Shown in pieces: positions 37,101 through 44,121 of a stretch of 64,000 bases of DNA. A model generated the notes under the pieces. That model was not told where the DNA came from. It did not search any database and saw only the letters and a list, made by a program, of their open reading frames with translations. Location of the stretch: NCBI RefSeq assembly GCF_020103695.1, contig NZ_JAHXBF010000002.1, positions 682,001 through 746,000 of the forward strand, read 5' to 3'. Both the position numbers and the translations under genes were made by a program. Each line of letters starts with the position of its first letter. Positions within the stretch are counted from its first letter, which is position 1. The DNA comes from Hyalangium versicolor. Lineage in GTDB: Bacteria > Myxococcota > Myxococcia > Myxococcales > Myxococcaceae.

Positions 37101-38007
37101 CGTTCCCCGTCAGCTGACCGGTGAGGATGATGTTCTGCCGCTCGTCGAACTTGCGCGGCTCGGAGCGCGGCTGGATGGAGAGCACGTCCGGACGCGCGGC
37201 GATGTCATAGAGATCCTTCGCCGTCAGGTACGCCACCACGTTCACGTAGCCCAGCGACTCGCGGATCGTCCCGGCGCGAGACTGCTTCGCACGGATGAGC
37301 TCCAGCGTGGGGCCGTTGGCCTCCTCGTCCTTGATGAGCTGGATGGCGTAGGTCGGCACCTGGCTCGTCTGGATGGACGGATCCAGCTTGTAGTCGTTCA
37401 GGTAGTCGCCATTCCACTGGATGGACGGAGTGGCGGTGACATGCCGCTGCAGCTTCGCCAGCGAGGCCGCGTCGCCGTAGACGATGTACGCGTTGTTGGG
37501 GATGTAGGTGATCACCTTGACGCCGGTGGCCTCGAGCTCCTTCACCCACGATTCCTGGATGGGACCAGCGAACTGGACGATCTTCAGGCTCTTGCCCGAG
37601 GCCGGCAGGTTCAGCCCGCGCAGCGACTGGCCCTGCGAGGACGCGGTGTCGATGACGCCCGCGTTCAACAGGATGTCGTTGAAGTCGTCACGGGCCTCGG
37701 CAGCCGCGGGCAGCGCATCCAACGCCGCCTCATCCACCGCCGCGATCTTGAAGGAACCGTAGTCTCCGATGATCTCGAAGCGGGCGCCCTGCGCCTCGAG
37801 CTGCTTCTGCTGTTCCGCGCTCAGCTGCACCTTGTGGGTCGCGAGTCCGGCCCGGAAGCCCTCGGGCCGCGGCTGCTGGGGAGACGCCGCGGGCGCGCTG
37901 CCCGAACCTTCACAGGCCAGCGTCGCAAGAATCCATACGGCTCCGAGCACTCGCGTGCTCAATCCAAGAACGCCTCGGGGGCGAGGCGGCGAAACGGAGG
38001 GTGTCAT
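31102..38007 (-). CDS. Giant secreted subtilisin-family (S8) protease with Ig-like repeats and MYXO-CTERM-like tail
   Basis: This 2,301-residue secreted protein has an N-terminal signal region ending near CEGSG (Cys about 33, imperfect lipobox). The S8 catalytic domain (about 240-800) has Asp in VDVSDSGLDNG (about 334), His in GCDGHGTLNAHIIGG (about 378), the oxyanion Asn in AAGNNGS and Ser in SGTSHSTPAVAGG (about 623). Two fibronectin-III-like modules and a jelly-roll-like region follow. From about 1345 to 2072 lie seven Ig-like repeats of about 104 residues, flanked by further Ig-like modules. The tail has GSCGCG, a hydrophobic helix and RRREKAAA, as in MYXO-CTERM sorting signals, so it is probably held at the cell surface. 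A predatory or matrix-processing role is inference. Confidence 0.93.
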   Translation of the reverse strand: MTPSVSPPRPRGVLGLSTRVLGAVWILATLACEGSGSAPAASPQQPRPEGFRAGLATHKVQLSAEQQKQLEAQGARFEIIGDYGSFKIAAVDEAALDALPAAAEARDDFNDILLNAGVIDTASSQGQSLRGLNLPASGKSLKIVQFAGPIQESWVKELEATGVKVITYIPNNAYIVYGDAASLAKLQRHVTATPSIQWNGDYLNDYKLDPSIQTSQVPTYAIQLIKDEEANGPTLELIRAKQSRAGTIRESLGYVNVVAYLTAKDLYDIAARPDVLSIQPRSEPRKFDERQNIILTGQLTGNGPTAPGYLAWLATKGFTQAQFTASGFGVDVSDSGLDNGTTTPNHFGYYEGGNINGASRIVYNRIEGSGSTTQGCDGHGTLNAHIIGGYTNLTGAPFQDAAGYSYGLGVAPFVKLGGSVIFGPDYTDPVYEDLQSRAYRDGMRISSNSWGYTSGNTYNIDCQQYDSLVRDAQQAGHAEPNVAGNQEMIIVFAAGNNGSAANTVAPPGTAKNVITVGAAENVQAFGGADACGTTDAEANSANDIVGFSGRGPSSDGRKKPDIMAPGTHVSGGVAQDASQRANPPANPLGKALSCFDASGVCGGSGSDFFPSTQQWYSASSGTSHSTPAVAGGTALVRQYFINQGMTPPSAAMTKAYLMNSARYMTGTAANDNLWSNNQGMGMMDLGRAFDGTPRKLDDQTSANLFTATGQTRTFTGVVADSTKPFRVTLAWTDAPGSTTGGAWKNNLDLSVTLGANTYKGNVFTGANSITGGTADSANNVESVFLPAGAEGSFTITVTATNITSDGVPGNASALDQDFALVAYNICDTVAQTPTGVAAVVNGSNRVDVSWIENGAASYNVYRSTTAGGPYTLVGSATTSPFSDTTVSGGITYYYVVRAVQCSESPKSTEVSVTASGACTLKPTFAGLTSAANGMASTCSNTLTWAAGTPICGGTLSYSVYRGTASGFTPSAANKIATGITGTTFNDDLNLTQSTTYYYVVRATETSSAAVEETNTVQKSAAPTGAVSPGLRYFDDLDNNRPTNAASYWIATTQTGTSGTINITTGCHYQSATKAYRFGAANTTCGGTYPLSTQATLSLGGNGSTTGINGFAIPASASSPVMSFNLWYTTEDQYDGAWLVYSTTSAAGPWTNVSDAVTTTAPYVSAGGYDNVLKSSTTTRIWTKTNAGANGSLKAVTVNLGALAGQTVWFGFKFYSDVSTTAEGVYVDDVRITADTFGSCSTQVPPPGPAVAYKLTGLPTTFPAGTSSTVTLTAVDAVGTTAIDYAGTAAFTSSDPQAVLPTDVTFTAGVATGSVSLRKLGTQTLTATDTTNPALTATGSTTVTAGAATALVITVQPITTKAGASIAPAVKVGLVDQFGNAVTTGTNTVSVALGTNPGSSTLSGTASVAMVAGVATFSNLSLDKVGTGYTLVASSTGLTDATSVAFNITSADPAKVAFQAQPSTTQAGESMAPAVKVAILDRFDNVTDSTATVYVVLTTNPNDTRMGGTTAVAAVNGVATFSDLSLDKTGTYTLDSFTDTLAAVTSTGFDITPAVPSRVRITRQPSDTVAAAAITPSIEATLYDRFGNVATQATNAISVSLGNNPTGGALSGTTVVNAAGGTVSFGDLSVDKAGLNYTLVVGGSGLYADTSVGFDVAVGAATQLAFTASPVGSVASGSPFTVKVAVRDAGGNVVTSASAPVTLTFTSASGATLSGTTVATPVNGVATFTGLSVDKVGTGYTIQASASGIASATSPAFGVDPGAAAGLKFATQPSNSTAGAAITPSILVALEDAQGNTLNTSGASITLVLGTNPSSGTLSGVKTATTLNGVASFSGLSVDKVGTGYTLTASAGALSATSAAFDIAHGPTAAAVFTVQPGSAPVGAVITPAVRVTLQDAYGNVATSATDAVTVAIGNNPRNGTLSGTKTANAINGVATFSDLSINRNGKGYTLTASTGSLSATSTAFDITPGKSQKLVFRTTPSQVAAGSTLATIEVELRDELDNLLTDAPTSVTLGLGENPTAAQLLGVSTVQTVDGVAKFDGLSLRKAGNGYTLVASAQGFTGATSAALNVKPGAAASYTLSVVASVTAGQEASLSASAYDAYGNPAAEYGGSVKVTSSDPTAAFASTAQFVEGVLPSFKVTFKSPGLRTLTVTDSENASLTGTAQLNVTPFAQPTASVTDPAGGTTVSGKVNITVTGAVAPGTTLAQLSILVDGVVVASGTDATLSGSWDSATATEGTAHTITALITDGAGNVASSAPVIVTVQSGSCGCGATSGTDAGIYLGLLVLARYLLGRRREKAAA
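31797..33972 (-). repeat. Seven tandem Ig-like coding repeats inside the S8 protease gene
   Basis: Seven units of about 310 bp encode domains with recurring blocks: an opening F-x-x-Q-P-S-like strand, ITPAV, DxxGN, NPxxGTLSGT, GVATFSDLSxDK, GTGYTLxA and ATSxxFxI. The units diverge at about half of their residues, so they are old duplications. Confidence 0.8.
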
Positions 38008-38150
38008 CTGAGGGTCCCGACAAGCGGAGTGACGTGGCTGGCCGAGACGCGCTCGCTGGGATCGGACTGCTCGAAGCTCGGTAGGTGGGGGCGCGTCTCA
38101 GCCAGAGTCACGGAATTAACACATCCAGCCACCAAATTTCAATTTCCCAA

Positions 38151-38179
38151 TAATACTACAGCCCTGCCAAACACACCAA
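38151..38179 (-). promoter_or_regulatory. Candidate promoter of the S8 protease gene
   Basis: On the minus strand TTGGTG (38174-38179) and TATTAT (38151-38156) are 17 bp apart within an unusually AT-rich stretch (about 38110-38180). Predicted start is near 38144, giving a leader of roughly 135 nt. Confidence 0.45.
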
Positions 38180-38180
38180 A

Positions 38181-38194
38181 CGGGCTTTTGCCCG
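38181..38194 (-). terminator. Short hairpin downstream of larB
   Basis: CGGGC/GCCCG (38181-38185, 38190-38194) with a four-base loop lies 40 bp past the larB stop; on the minus strand it is followed by TTTGGTGTGTTTGG. It is a weak intrinsic terminator candidate that would separate larB from the protease gene. Confidence 0.4.
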
Positions 38195-38233
38195 CAATGC
38201 TTGTCATTCCAAGCACGCGTGGAGAGCCGGTTT

Positions 38234-38986
38234 CTACCGTTGGCCGCGAGTCCGGGAGATCAGCGTCGCGTAGAAGCCGCCGCCGAAGCCGTTGTCGATG
38301 TTGACCACGGCGACGTTGGAGGCGCAGGAGTTCACCATCGCCAGCAGCGCGGAGACGCCCTTGAAGTTGGCGCCGTAGCCCACGGACGTGGGGACCGCCA
38401 CCACGGGGATGCCCACCAGTCCGCCCAGGGCGCTCGCGAGCGCGCCCTCCATGCCCGCCACCACCACCGCCGCGTGGCACTCCTGGATCTCCTCGCGCCG
38501 CCGCAGCAGCCGGTGGATGCCCGCCACGCCCACGTCGTAGACGCGCCGCACCGTGGCGCCCATGGCCTCGGCGGTGATGGCGGCCTCCTCGGCCACGGGG
38601 ATGTCGCTGGTGCCGGCGGTGACGACGGCCACGCGGCCCGCCTTCCGCTTGCCCTGCTTGAGATGGAAGATGCGCGACACCGCGTGGTACTCGCCCTTGG
38701 GGAAGCGGGACAGCAGCGCCTCGGCCTTGTCCGGCTGCAGCCGCGTCACCAACACCGTCTGCTTGCGATCCACCAGCGCGCCGACGATGCCCAGCAGCTG
38801 CTCCACCGTCTTCGGTTCGCCGAGCACCACCTCGGGAAAGCCGAACCTCAGCGAGCGGTGCGTATCCAGCGTGGCATAGCCCAGCTCCGCGAACGGGAGA
38901 TCCTTCAGCCGGTGGACCGCATCGTCCACGGAGACCTTGCCACCCTTCACCTGCTTCAGGAGTTGCGACAGCGCCTTCTCGTCCAT
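38234..38986 (-). CDS. larB: Nickel-pincer cofactor biosynthesis protein LarB
   Basis: LarB carboxylates and hydrolyses nicotinic acid adenine dinucleotide, the first step of nickel-pincer cofactor synthesis. The 250-residue product has the AIR-carboxylase-like C-terminal domain (AVVTAGTSDIPVAEEAAITA, YDVGVAGIHRLL, VVAGMEGALASALGGL, PTSVGYGANFKG). Length is normal. It lies 52 bp downstream of the CheC gene and may be read from the same transcript. LarC is encoded 10 kb away; LarE and LarA are not in the window. Confidence 0.9.
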   Translation of the reverse strand: MDEKALSQLLKQVKGGKVSVDDAVHRLKDLPFAELGYATLDTHRSLRFGFPEVVLGEPKTVEQLLGIVGALVDRKQTVLVTRLQPDKAEALLSRFPKGEYHAVSRIFHLKQGKRKAGRVAVVTAGTSDIPVAEEAAITAEAMGATVRRVYDVGVAGIHRLLRRREEIQECHAAVVVAGMEGALASALGGLVGIPVVAVPTSVGYGANFKGVSALLAMVNSCASNVAVVNIDNGFGGGFYATLISRTRGQR

Positions 38987-39038
38987 GCGCGCCCTCTACC
39001 TCAAACCGGGCACACAGAGAACGAGCGGGTGCGGACGG

Positions 39039-39638
39039 CTACACGCCCAGGCGGTGGAGCAGCGCGTCGGAGCTGTCCCGCTCCAACACCAGCAGCATGC
39101 GTCCGGACACCGGCGGAGCGCTGGCCGCCGAGAAGCGCGCCTCCAGCACCACCACCCTGCTGGTCTGCTGGCCCTCGGTGTCGCGCAGCGCGGCGCCCAC
39201 CACCTCGCGGGCCGAGCCCCCACGCAATTCCGGCACCGTGGGCAGCAGCCTCCAGCGCGTCAGCTTTCCAATGGCGGACAGGCACGCGCTGGCGACGATG
39301 TTGGCCGCCTCGGAGATGGCGCTCTCCAGCTCCACCCCGCCCGTGACGTGCCCGAGCAGCACCTTGCCCAGCGCCGCACCGTCCCGGGAGGGCATCACGA
39401 AGAGCATCAGCCCTCGCAGCTCGCCGACGATGCCCAGCTTGACGCTGGTGACCACCTCTTCCCCACCGATCTGCTCGGCCGCCTCGGCCGCGGTGGTGAC
39501 GATGACCTGCGGCACGGAGAGATCCACCCGCTTGCCGCCGACCAGACGCGCCAGCGCGTTGACGGCGTGCCCGCAGCCGATGTTGGCCACCTCTCGCAGC
39601 ACGTCGAGCTGCGCTTCGCTGGGGACTGGGGCGTTCAC
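39039..39638 (-). CDS. difG: CheC-family chemosensory phosphatase (DifG-like)
   Basis: CheC-type proteins remove phosphate from CheY-type regulators. The 199-residue product has two phosphatase signatures with conserved Glu and Asn: LREVANIGCGHAVNALA (about 14-30) and AISEAANIVASACLSAIG (about 106-123). It starts with GTG, overlapping the cheA-like stop as GTGA. In M. xanthus the corresponding DifG lowers exopolysaccharide output together with DifD; orthology here rests on gene order and content. No cheD is nearby. Confidence 0.82.
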   Translation of the reverse strand: MNAPVPSEAQLDVLREVANIGCGHAVNALARLVGGKRVDLSVPQVIVTTAAEAAEQIGGEEVVTSVKLGIVGELRGLMLFVMPSRDGAALGKVLLGHVTGGVELESAISEAANIVASACLSAIGKLTRWRLLPTVPELRGGSAREVVGAALRDTEGQQTSRVVVLEARFSAASAPPVSGRMLLVLERDSSDALLHRLGV

Positions 39639-41752
39639 GCGGACAGTAACCTCGGCACGTCCAGGATGAAGACCGGGCGGCCACTGCCCAGAATGGTCAC
39701 CCCAGAAAGGCCCGGTAGCAAGTCCAAGGGCCGAGATAGTGGTTTGAGGACTACTTCTTCCTGCCCCAGCAGGCGATCCACCGCCAAAGCCACCTTCCCG
39801 GAATCTCCCTCCATCACCACGAAGGGCCGCACTCCCTGTCTGGATCGCGGCGGCAGGCCCACCAGGACATCCAGATCATGCACCGGCAGCAGCGTATTCC
39901 CATGGGGCAGTAGCGCCGTCTCGCGGCTGCGGCTGAGCGTCTCGGCATCGGCTTCCTGAGCGCCCAGCACCTTGGCGATGGGCAGGCCGAACACCTCGTC
40001 TCCCACCTCGACCAGCAGCAGGTGCACCACCGCCACCGTGAGCGGCAGCCGCAGTGTGAAGCGGGTGCCCTTGCCCTTCTCGCTGTCGATCTCCAGGGTG
40101 CCGCCGACGTTCTCCACCACACGCTTCACGGCGTCCATGCCCACGCCGCGACCGGAGATCTCCGACACATCCTTGGCCGTCGACACACCGGGCAGGCAGG
40201 CGAGCATGAAGGCGTCGCGGTCGGACATGCGCGCCGCGGCCTCGGCGGTGATGGCTCCTCGGGCGAGGGCCGCCGCCTTGAGCTTCTCCGCGTTCATTCC
40301 CCGGCCGTCGTCCTCGAGCTCAATGACGACGCGGTCCCTGGCGCGGCGCACGGACACCTGGACCTTGCCCTTGGGGCTCTTGCCCGCGACGGCGCGCTCC
40401 TCGGGCGACTCCAGGCCGTGGTCGATGCAGTTGCGCAGGATGTGCATCATCGGATCGTTGAGCTCATCCAGGATGGCCCGATCGAGCTCGATCTCCGCGC
40501 CGGTGATGACCAGGTCCACCTCGCGCCCGCGCTTGCGAGCAATGTCTCGCGCCGCCCGGGGCAACCGGTCCGTGATCAGCGACAGCGGCGTCATGCGCGC
40601 GGACATGACCTTGTCGTGCAGATCCTTCACCAGGGCGTGCAGCCGGTAGACGCCCTCCTCCAGCCCGGGGCGCACGTTCTCCGGCAGCTCCTTGCCCACC
40701 TCGCGCAGCCGGGCGGTGGCGAGCATCAGCTCCCCCACCGTGTCCAGGAAGTAGTCCAGCAGCTCCGTGCGCACACGCACCGTGCGCGGAGCGGCCTCAC
40801 CGGCGACGGCGCGAGAGCCCTCGGGGGGCGGCACCGGCAATGCGATGGGCGGCGGCGTGGTGATGACGGGCTTGATGGAGACGAGCTCCACCTCGGACAC
40901 GTTCCGCAGCGCGCCCTGAATGCCCTGCTCGCCCGACGAGGTCTCCACCTCGCACTGGATGAGGCCGTCCGGGATGCGGCCGGCCTTCAGGTCCTCCAGC
41001 GCCGGGCGCAGCTCGGTGACGGCGCCCAGCCCGGACAGGCGCTTGTGCACCAGGAACGCCCGCACTCCCGGCACCTGGCACGTCGGCACGACACGCACCT
41101 TCACGGCCCAGCGCGCCTGGGGGCCCGCCTCCAGCTTGACCTCCTTCGGAGCCGGAGCCGTGCCCGGTGCCGCCGGAGCGGGGGCAGGAGGAGCACCGCT
41201 CCCCGGAGGTGCGGGCTCGGCGCGAGGCCCGGGGGGCGCCATTCCAGCAACCGGAGGCGGAGTGCCACCTTCGGGCCGAGGCGCAGGCACGGCGGGCACG
41301 GCCACCGGAGCGGGCGTAGTACGCAGAGCCGTGGCCTTCATCACCCGCGTGGGAGCGGGGGCCTGGCCGGTGATGGCGGAAACCCTGGCAGAGAGCTGGG
41401 CCAGCAGCGCGGCGGCCTCCTCCGGGGGCTTGTTCTCGGCCACCGTGCGCACCTGGGACAGCAGCGTGTCCGTGGCCGACAGCAGCAGATCCACCACTTC
41501 GCGGTTGAGCCGCGTCGCGTCCTGGCGGACGGCATCCACCAGGTCCTCCACGCGGTGGGCGAGCGTGGCAATGGACTCGAAGCCCATGGAGGAGGCCATG
41601 CCCTTGACGGAGTGGGCATGGCGGAACATGGAGTCCACGGCGCTGGGGCCGCCCTCCTTCTCGAGCTGGACGAGATCCCTCCCGAGCGCCTCGAGGTGCT
41701 CGCTGGCCTCGGTGACGAAGAGCCCGAGGTACCGGGACATGTCCATCGCCAT
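39635..41752 (-). CDS. difE: CheA-type hybrid-free chemotaxis histidine kinase (DifE-like)
   Basis: This 705-residue kinase has a phosphotransfer domain (1-110) with the phosphorylated histidine in MFRHAHSVKGMASSMGF, a long Pro/Ala-rich linker (about 140-210), a dimerisation domain (VRVRTELLDYFLDTVGELML), an ATPase domain (ILRNCIDHGLE, DDGRGMNAEKL, GRGVGMDAVK) and a C-terminal CheW-like domain (HLLLVEVGDEVFGLPIAKVL). The ATG at 41752 is chosen for its GGAGGAGGGG ribosome site. It would phosphorylate the CheY protein encoded 47 bp upstream. The cluster order resembles the M. xanthus dif exopolysaccharide pathway. Confidence 0.9.
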   Translation of the reverse strand: MAMDMSRYLGLFVTEASEHLEALGRDLVQLEKEGGPSAVDSMFRHAHSVKGMASSMGFESIATLAHRVEDLVDAVRQDATRLNREVVDLLLSATDTLLSQVRTVAENKPPEEAAALLAQLSARVSAITGQAPAPTRVMKATALRTTPAPVAVPAVPAPRPEGGTPPPVAGMAPPGPRAEPAPPGSGAPPAPAPAAPGTAPAPKEVKLEAGPQARWAVKVRVVPTCQVPGVRAFLVHKRLSGLGAVTELRPALEDLKAGRIPDGLIQCEVETSSGEQGIQGALRNVSEVELVSIKPVITTPPPIALPVPPPEGSRAVAGEAAPRTVRVRTELLDYFLDTVGELMLATARLREVGKELPENVRPGLEEGVYRLHALVKDLHDKVMSARMTPLSLITDRLPRAARDIARKRGREVDLVITGAEIELDRAILDELNDPMMHILRNCIDHGLESPEERAVAGKSPKGKVQVSVRRARDRVVIELEDDGRGMNAEKLKAAALARGAITAEAAARMSDRDAFMLACLPGVSTAKDVSEISGRGVGMDAVKRVVENVGGTLEIDSEKGKGTRFTLRLPLTVAVVHLLLVEVGDEVFGLPIAKVLGAQEADAETLSRSRETALLPHGNTLLPVHDLDVLVGLPPRSRQGVRPFVVMEGDSGKVALAVDRLLGQEEVVLKPLSRPLDLLPGLSGVTILGSGRPVFILDVPRLLSA

Positions 41753-41799
41753 GCCGGACCCCTCCTCCGCAAGCGGGACAGCGCAGCGCGGGGTGTGCG

Positions 41800-42171
41800 C
41801 TAGCTGTCGCCGAGGACTTTCTTCACCACGGCCAGCACGTCCTCGGCGCGGAACGGCTTGACGATGAAGTCCGAGGCACCTGCCTCGATGGCCTCCATCA
41901 CCAGGCTCTCCTGGCCCAGTGCCGAGCACATGATGACCACCGCGTTGCTGTCGTGCTTGAGGATCTCCCGCGTGGCCTCGATGCCGCTCTTGAAGGGCAT
42001 GACGATGTCCATCGTCGTGAGGTCCGGCTTGAGCTCCTTGTATTTCTCTACGGCCTCCAGGCCGTTGGCAGCCTCGCCAACCACCTCGAACCCGCCGGAC
42101 GCGAAGATGTCCTTGATCATGTTGCGCATGAAGATGGCGTCGTCAACGACCAGGACCCGCTTAGCAGCCAT
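41800..42171 (-). CDS. difD: CheY-type response regulator (DifD-like)
   Basis: This is a single-domain receiver of 123 residues. It starts AAKRVLVVDDAIFMRNMI, has the acidic pair in VVDD, the phosphorylated Asp in TTMDIVMPFKSG (about 55), the Ser in CSALGQ and the Lys in FIVKPFRAED. No output domain is present. The ATG at 42171 begins the receiver; an in-frame ATG at 42222 adds 17 unrelated residues. It is the expected target of the CheA-type kinase downstream. Confidence 0.88.
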   Translation of the reverse strand: MAAKRVLVVDDAIFMRNMIKDIFASGGFEVVGEAANGLEAVEKYKELKPDLTTMDIVMPFKSGIEATREILKHDSNAVVIMCSALGQESLVMEAIEAGASDFIVKPFRAEDVLAVVKKVLGDS

Positions 42172-42243
42172 GTGAAGCGTCGCCTCCGCGTAAGGCCTCG
42201 AGAGGAGCGCGGAGCCTAGCACCCGCGCATTTTGAAGGGCTAC

Positions 42244-42672
42244 TCACTTCTGCGGGGTGAACAGGCCCACCACCGCAGAATCCAATCCTTCGGGATCCAA
42301 CACCGTCACTCCCAGGCCTTTCAGCCGGGCCACGCCCTTGACCGCCAGTGCGGCCTTCCCCGGCGCCGCAGTGCTCACGCGGTCCAGGGCCTCGATCCCA
42401 TCCACATCCGTGACCAAGAATCCCAAATCCCTGCGCCCCCGGTCCAGCAAGAGAACGCGAGAACCGGGAGATGGCCCCTCCGGCAGGCCGAGCAGCTGTC
42501 GCATCTCCACCACGGTGACGACGCGGCCGCGCAGGTTCATCACCCCGGAGACGGCGGTGGGGGCCCGCGGCACCCAGGTGAAGCGGCCGGGGGGCACCAC
42601 CACCTCGCGGACCGCCGAGAGGGGCAGCCCGTAGCGCTCCTTCTCCACGCGGAAGATGACGTGCCGCAACAA
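42244..42672 (-). CDS. difC: CheW-type coupling protein (DifC-like)
   Basis: This is a 142-residue coupling protein linking the chemoreceptor to CheA. It has the CheW fold pattern: HVIFRVEKERYGLPLSAVRE, then VPRAPTAVSGVMNLRGRVVTVVE and RVLLLDRGRRDLGFLVTDV. It starts with TTG at 42672; GAGG lies about 9 nt before. It begins 21 bp after the chemoreceptor gene. The start codon is uncertain but no in-frame ATG or GTG fits better. Confidence 0.86.
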   Translation of the reverse strand: MLRHVIFRVEKERYGLPLSAVREVVVPPGRFTWVPRAPTAVSGVMNLRGRVVTVVEMRQLLGLPEGPSPGSRVLLLDRGRRDLGFLVTDVDGIEALDRVSTAAPGKAALAVKGVARLKGLGVTVLDPEGLDSAVVGLFTPQK

Positions 42673-42693
42673 GGGAACCTCGGAGGGAGTGGC

Positions 42694-44052
42694 TCACCGG
42701 TCGAGCCGGAAGCTGCGGACCACGCTCTGCAGCTCGACGGAGGTGTTGGTCAGCTCATTGGCCAGCGACGTCATGCGTGAGACGGCGCTGGTCTGCTCCT
42801 GGATGATCTTCTGGATGGCGTCCGTGGAGGAGGAGTTGTTGCGCGCCACCAGGGAGATCTCCTCGATGGCCTTCACCATCTCCTTGCTGCCCTCGAGCTG
42901 CTCGCGGGCGCTCTCGGAGATGAGGTGCACCCGCTCGGCGCTCTTGCGCACGGTGTCGGTGATGGCGCCCATGGAGCGGACGATGTTGGTCAGGTCCTCG
43001 CGGCCCTCGGTCAGCTCCTCGATGCCCTCCTTCATGGCGGACACCACGGAGGTGGACTGGCCGGAGATGTCCCGGGCCAGCTTGGAGATCTGCTCGGCGG
43101 AGCGGCCGGCGCTCTCGGCCAGCTTGCGCACCTCGTCGGCGACCACCGCGAAGCCGCGGCCGTACTCACCGGCGCGGGCCGCCTCGATGGTGGCGTTGAG
43201 GGCCAGGAGGTTCGTCTGCTGCGCCACCTGGGTGATGGCGTCGACGATCTTGGAGATCTCCTGCGTCTTCTCACCGAAGGCGAACACCTGCTGGCTGGCG
43301 GCCTCGATGCGGCTGAACACCTTCTTGACCTTGTCGCCGGCCAGGCGCGCGGCCTTGGAGCCATCCTCGGCGGCCTGGGTCGTCTGGAGGGCGGTGCGGG
43401 CCGCGTCATCGGCGCTGGTGGCGGTGCGCTGGATGGAGCCGGCCATGGAGGTGATGACGGTGGAGGCCTTGCTCACCAGCATCGTCTGGGCCTCGGCGCC
43501 CGCGGCGATCTTCTCCATGGACGAGCCCACCTCCTCGGTGGAGCCGTTCACGTTCTCGGCCGAGCGCTGCACCTCGATGGCCGTGTCCGCCACGCTCTTG
43601 GCGGTGTCCTGGATCTTGCCCACCAGCTCGCGCAGGTTCTCCTGCATCTTGTCGATGGCGCTGGTCAGCTCATCGATTTCATCGCGAGGATTGGAGGGGT
43701 CTGCCTCCACGGGCTTGGAGAGGTCGCCCTGGGAGATTTCGAAGGCGGAGCGCGACAGCACGCGCACGCGGTTCACGCGTGCCAGCAGCCGAGGCAGGGT
43801 GAGCGCGGCAACCACCGTAAGGAAGAAGCCGATGGGCACCTGCCAGCGCAGGCCCAGCTCGAAGCGCTGGAGCACCGCCATGGCGAACACGAGCGCCGCG
43901 CCGAGCAGCACGTAGCCAGTGAGGATCTTCCGGTGCAGGGAGACGATCCGCTCGCTCCCGTCGGCCACCTCCACGGAGCGGAGGAGCCGCTGCAGGGGCT
44001 CGCGGCGGGGAGAGAGACCTGGAGAGAGTTCGTCGCGTAGAGGGCGGCGCAC
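42694..44052 (-). CDS. difA: Methyl-accepting chemotaxis protein without periplasmic sensor (DifA-like)
   Basis: This is a 452-residue chemoreceptor. Two closely spaced membrane helices (about 45-62 and 72-90) leave almost no periplasmic loop, so it cannot sense ligands by a normal extracellular domain. A HAMP-like segment follows ([21 protein letters not shown]), then a long coiled coil with the signalling tip [20 protein letters not shown] (about 270-290). This matches the M. xanthus DifA layout, in which the receptor relays a type IV pilus-linked signal. Starts with GTG at 44052. First gene of the chemosensory set and 69 bp downstream of thiL. Confidence 0.88.
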   Translation of the reverse strand: MRRPLRDELSPGLSPRREPLQRLLRSVEVADGSERIVSLHRKILTGYVLLGAALVFAMAVLQRFELGLRWQVPIGFFLTVVAALTLPRLLARVNRVRVLSRSAFEISQGDLSKPVEADPSNPRDEIDELTSAIDKMQENLRELVGKIQDTAKSVADTAIEVQRSAENVNGSTEEVGSSMEKIAAGAEAQTMLVSKASTVITSMAGSIQRTATSADDAARTALQTTQAAEDGSKAARLAGDKVKKVFSRIEAASQQVFAFGEKTQEISKIVDAITQVAQQTNLLALNATIEAARAGEYGRGFAVVADEVRKLAESAGRSAEQISKLARDISGQSTSVVSAMKEGIEELTEGREDLTNIVRSMGAITDTVRKSAERVHLISESAREQLEGSKEMVKAIEEISLVARNNSSSTDAIQKIIQEQTSAVSRMTSLANELTNTSVELQSVVRSFRLDR

Positions 44053-44121
44053 GGGCGGGGCGATCCAGAAAGACGGCGGGAGCTGGCTACGGGTTTAGCC
44101 TTGCCGTCAGACAGGGTCAAT

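Noticed and set aside
31288..38304. Uninterrupted rightward open frame of over 2,300 codons opposite the giant protease
   Set aside because: The predicted product is Arg/Gly/His-rich with no domain, and it mirrors the codon bias of the leftward gene, whose catalytic triad and repeats prove it is the coding strand.
39635..44052. Cluster as the Frz or another motility chemosensory system
   Set aside because: Frz has a receptor without membrane helices, two CheW-type proteins and a CheA-CheY fusion; here the receptor has two membrane helices and CheA has no receiver domain, which fits dif better.
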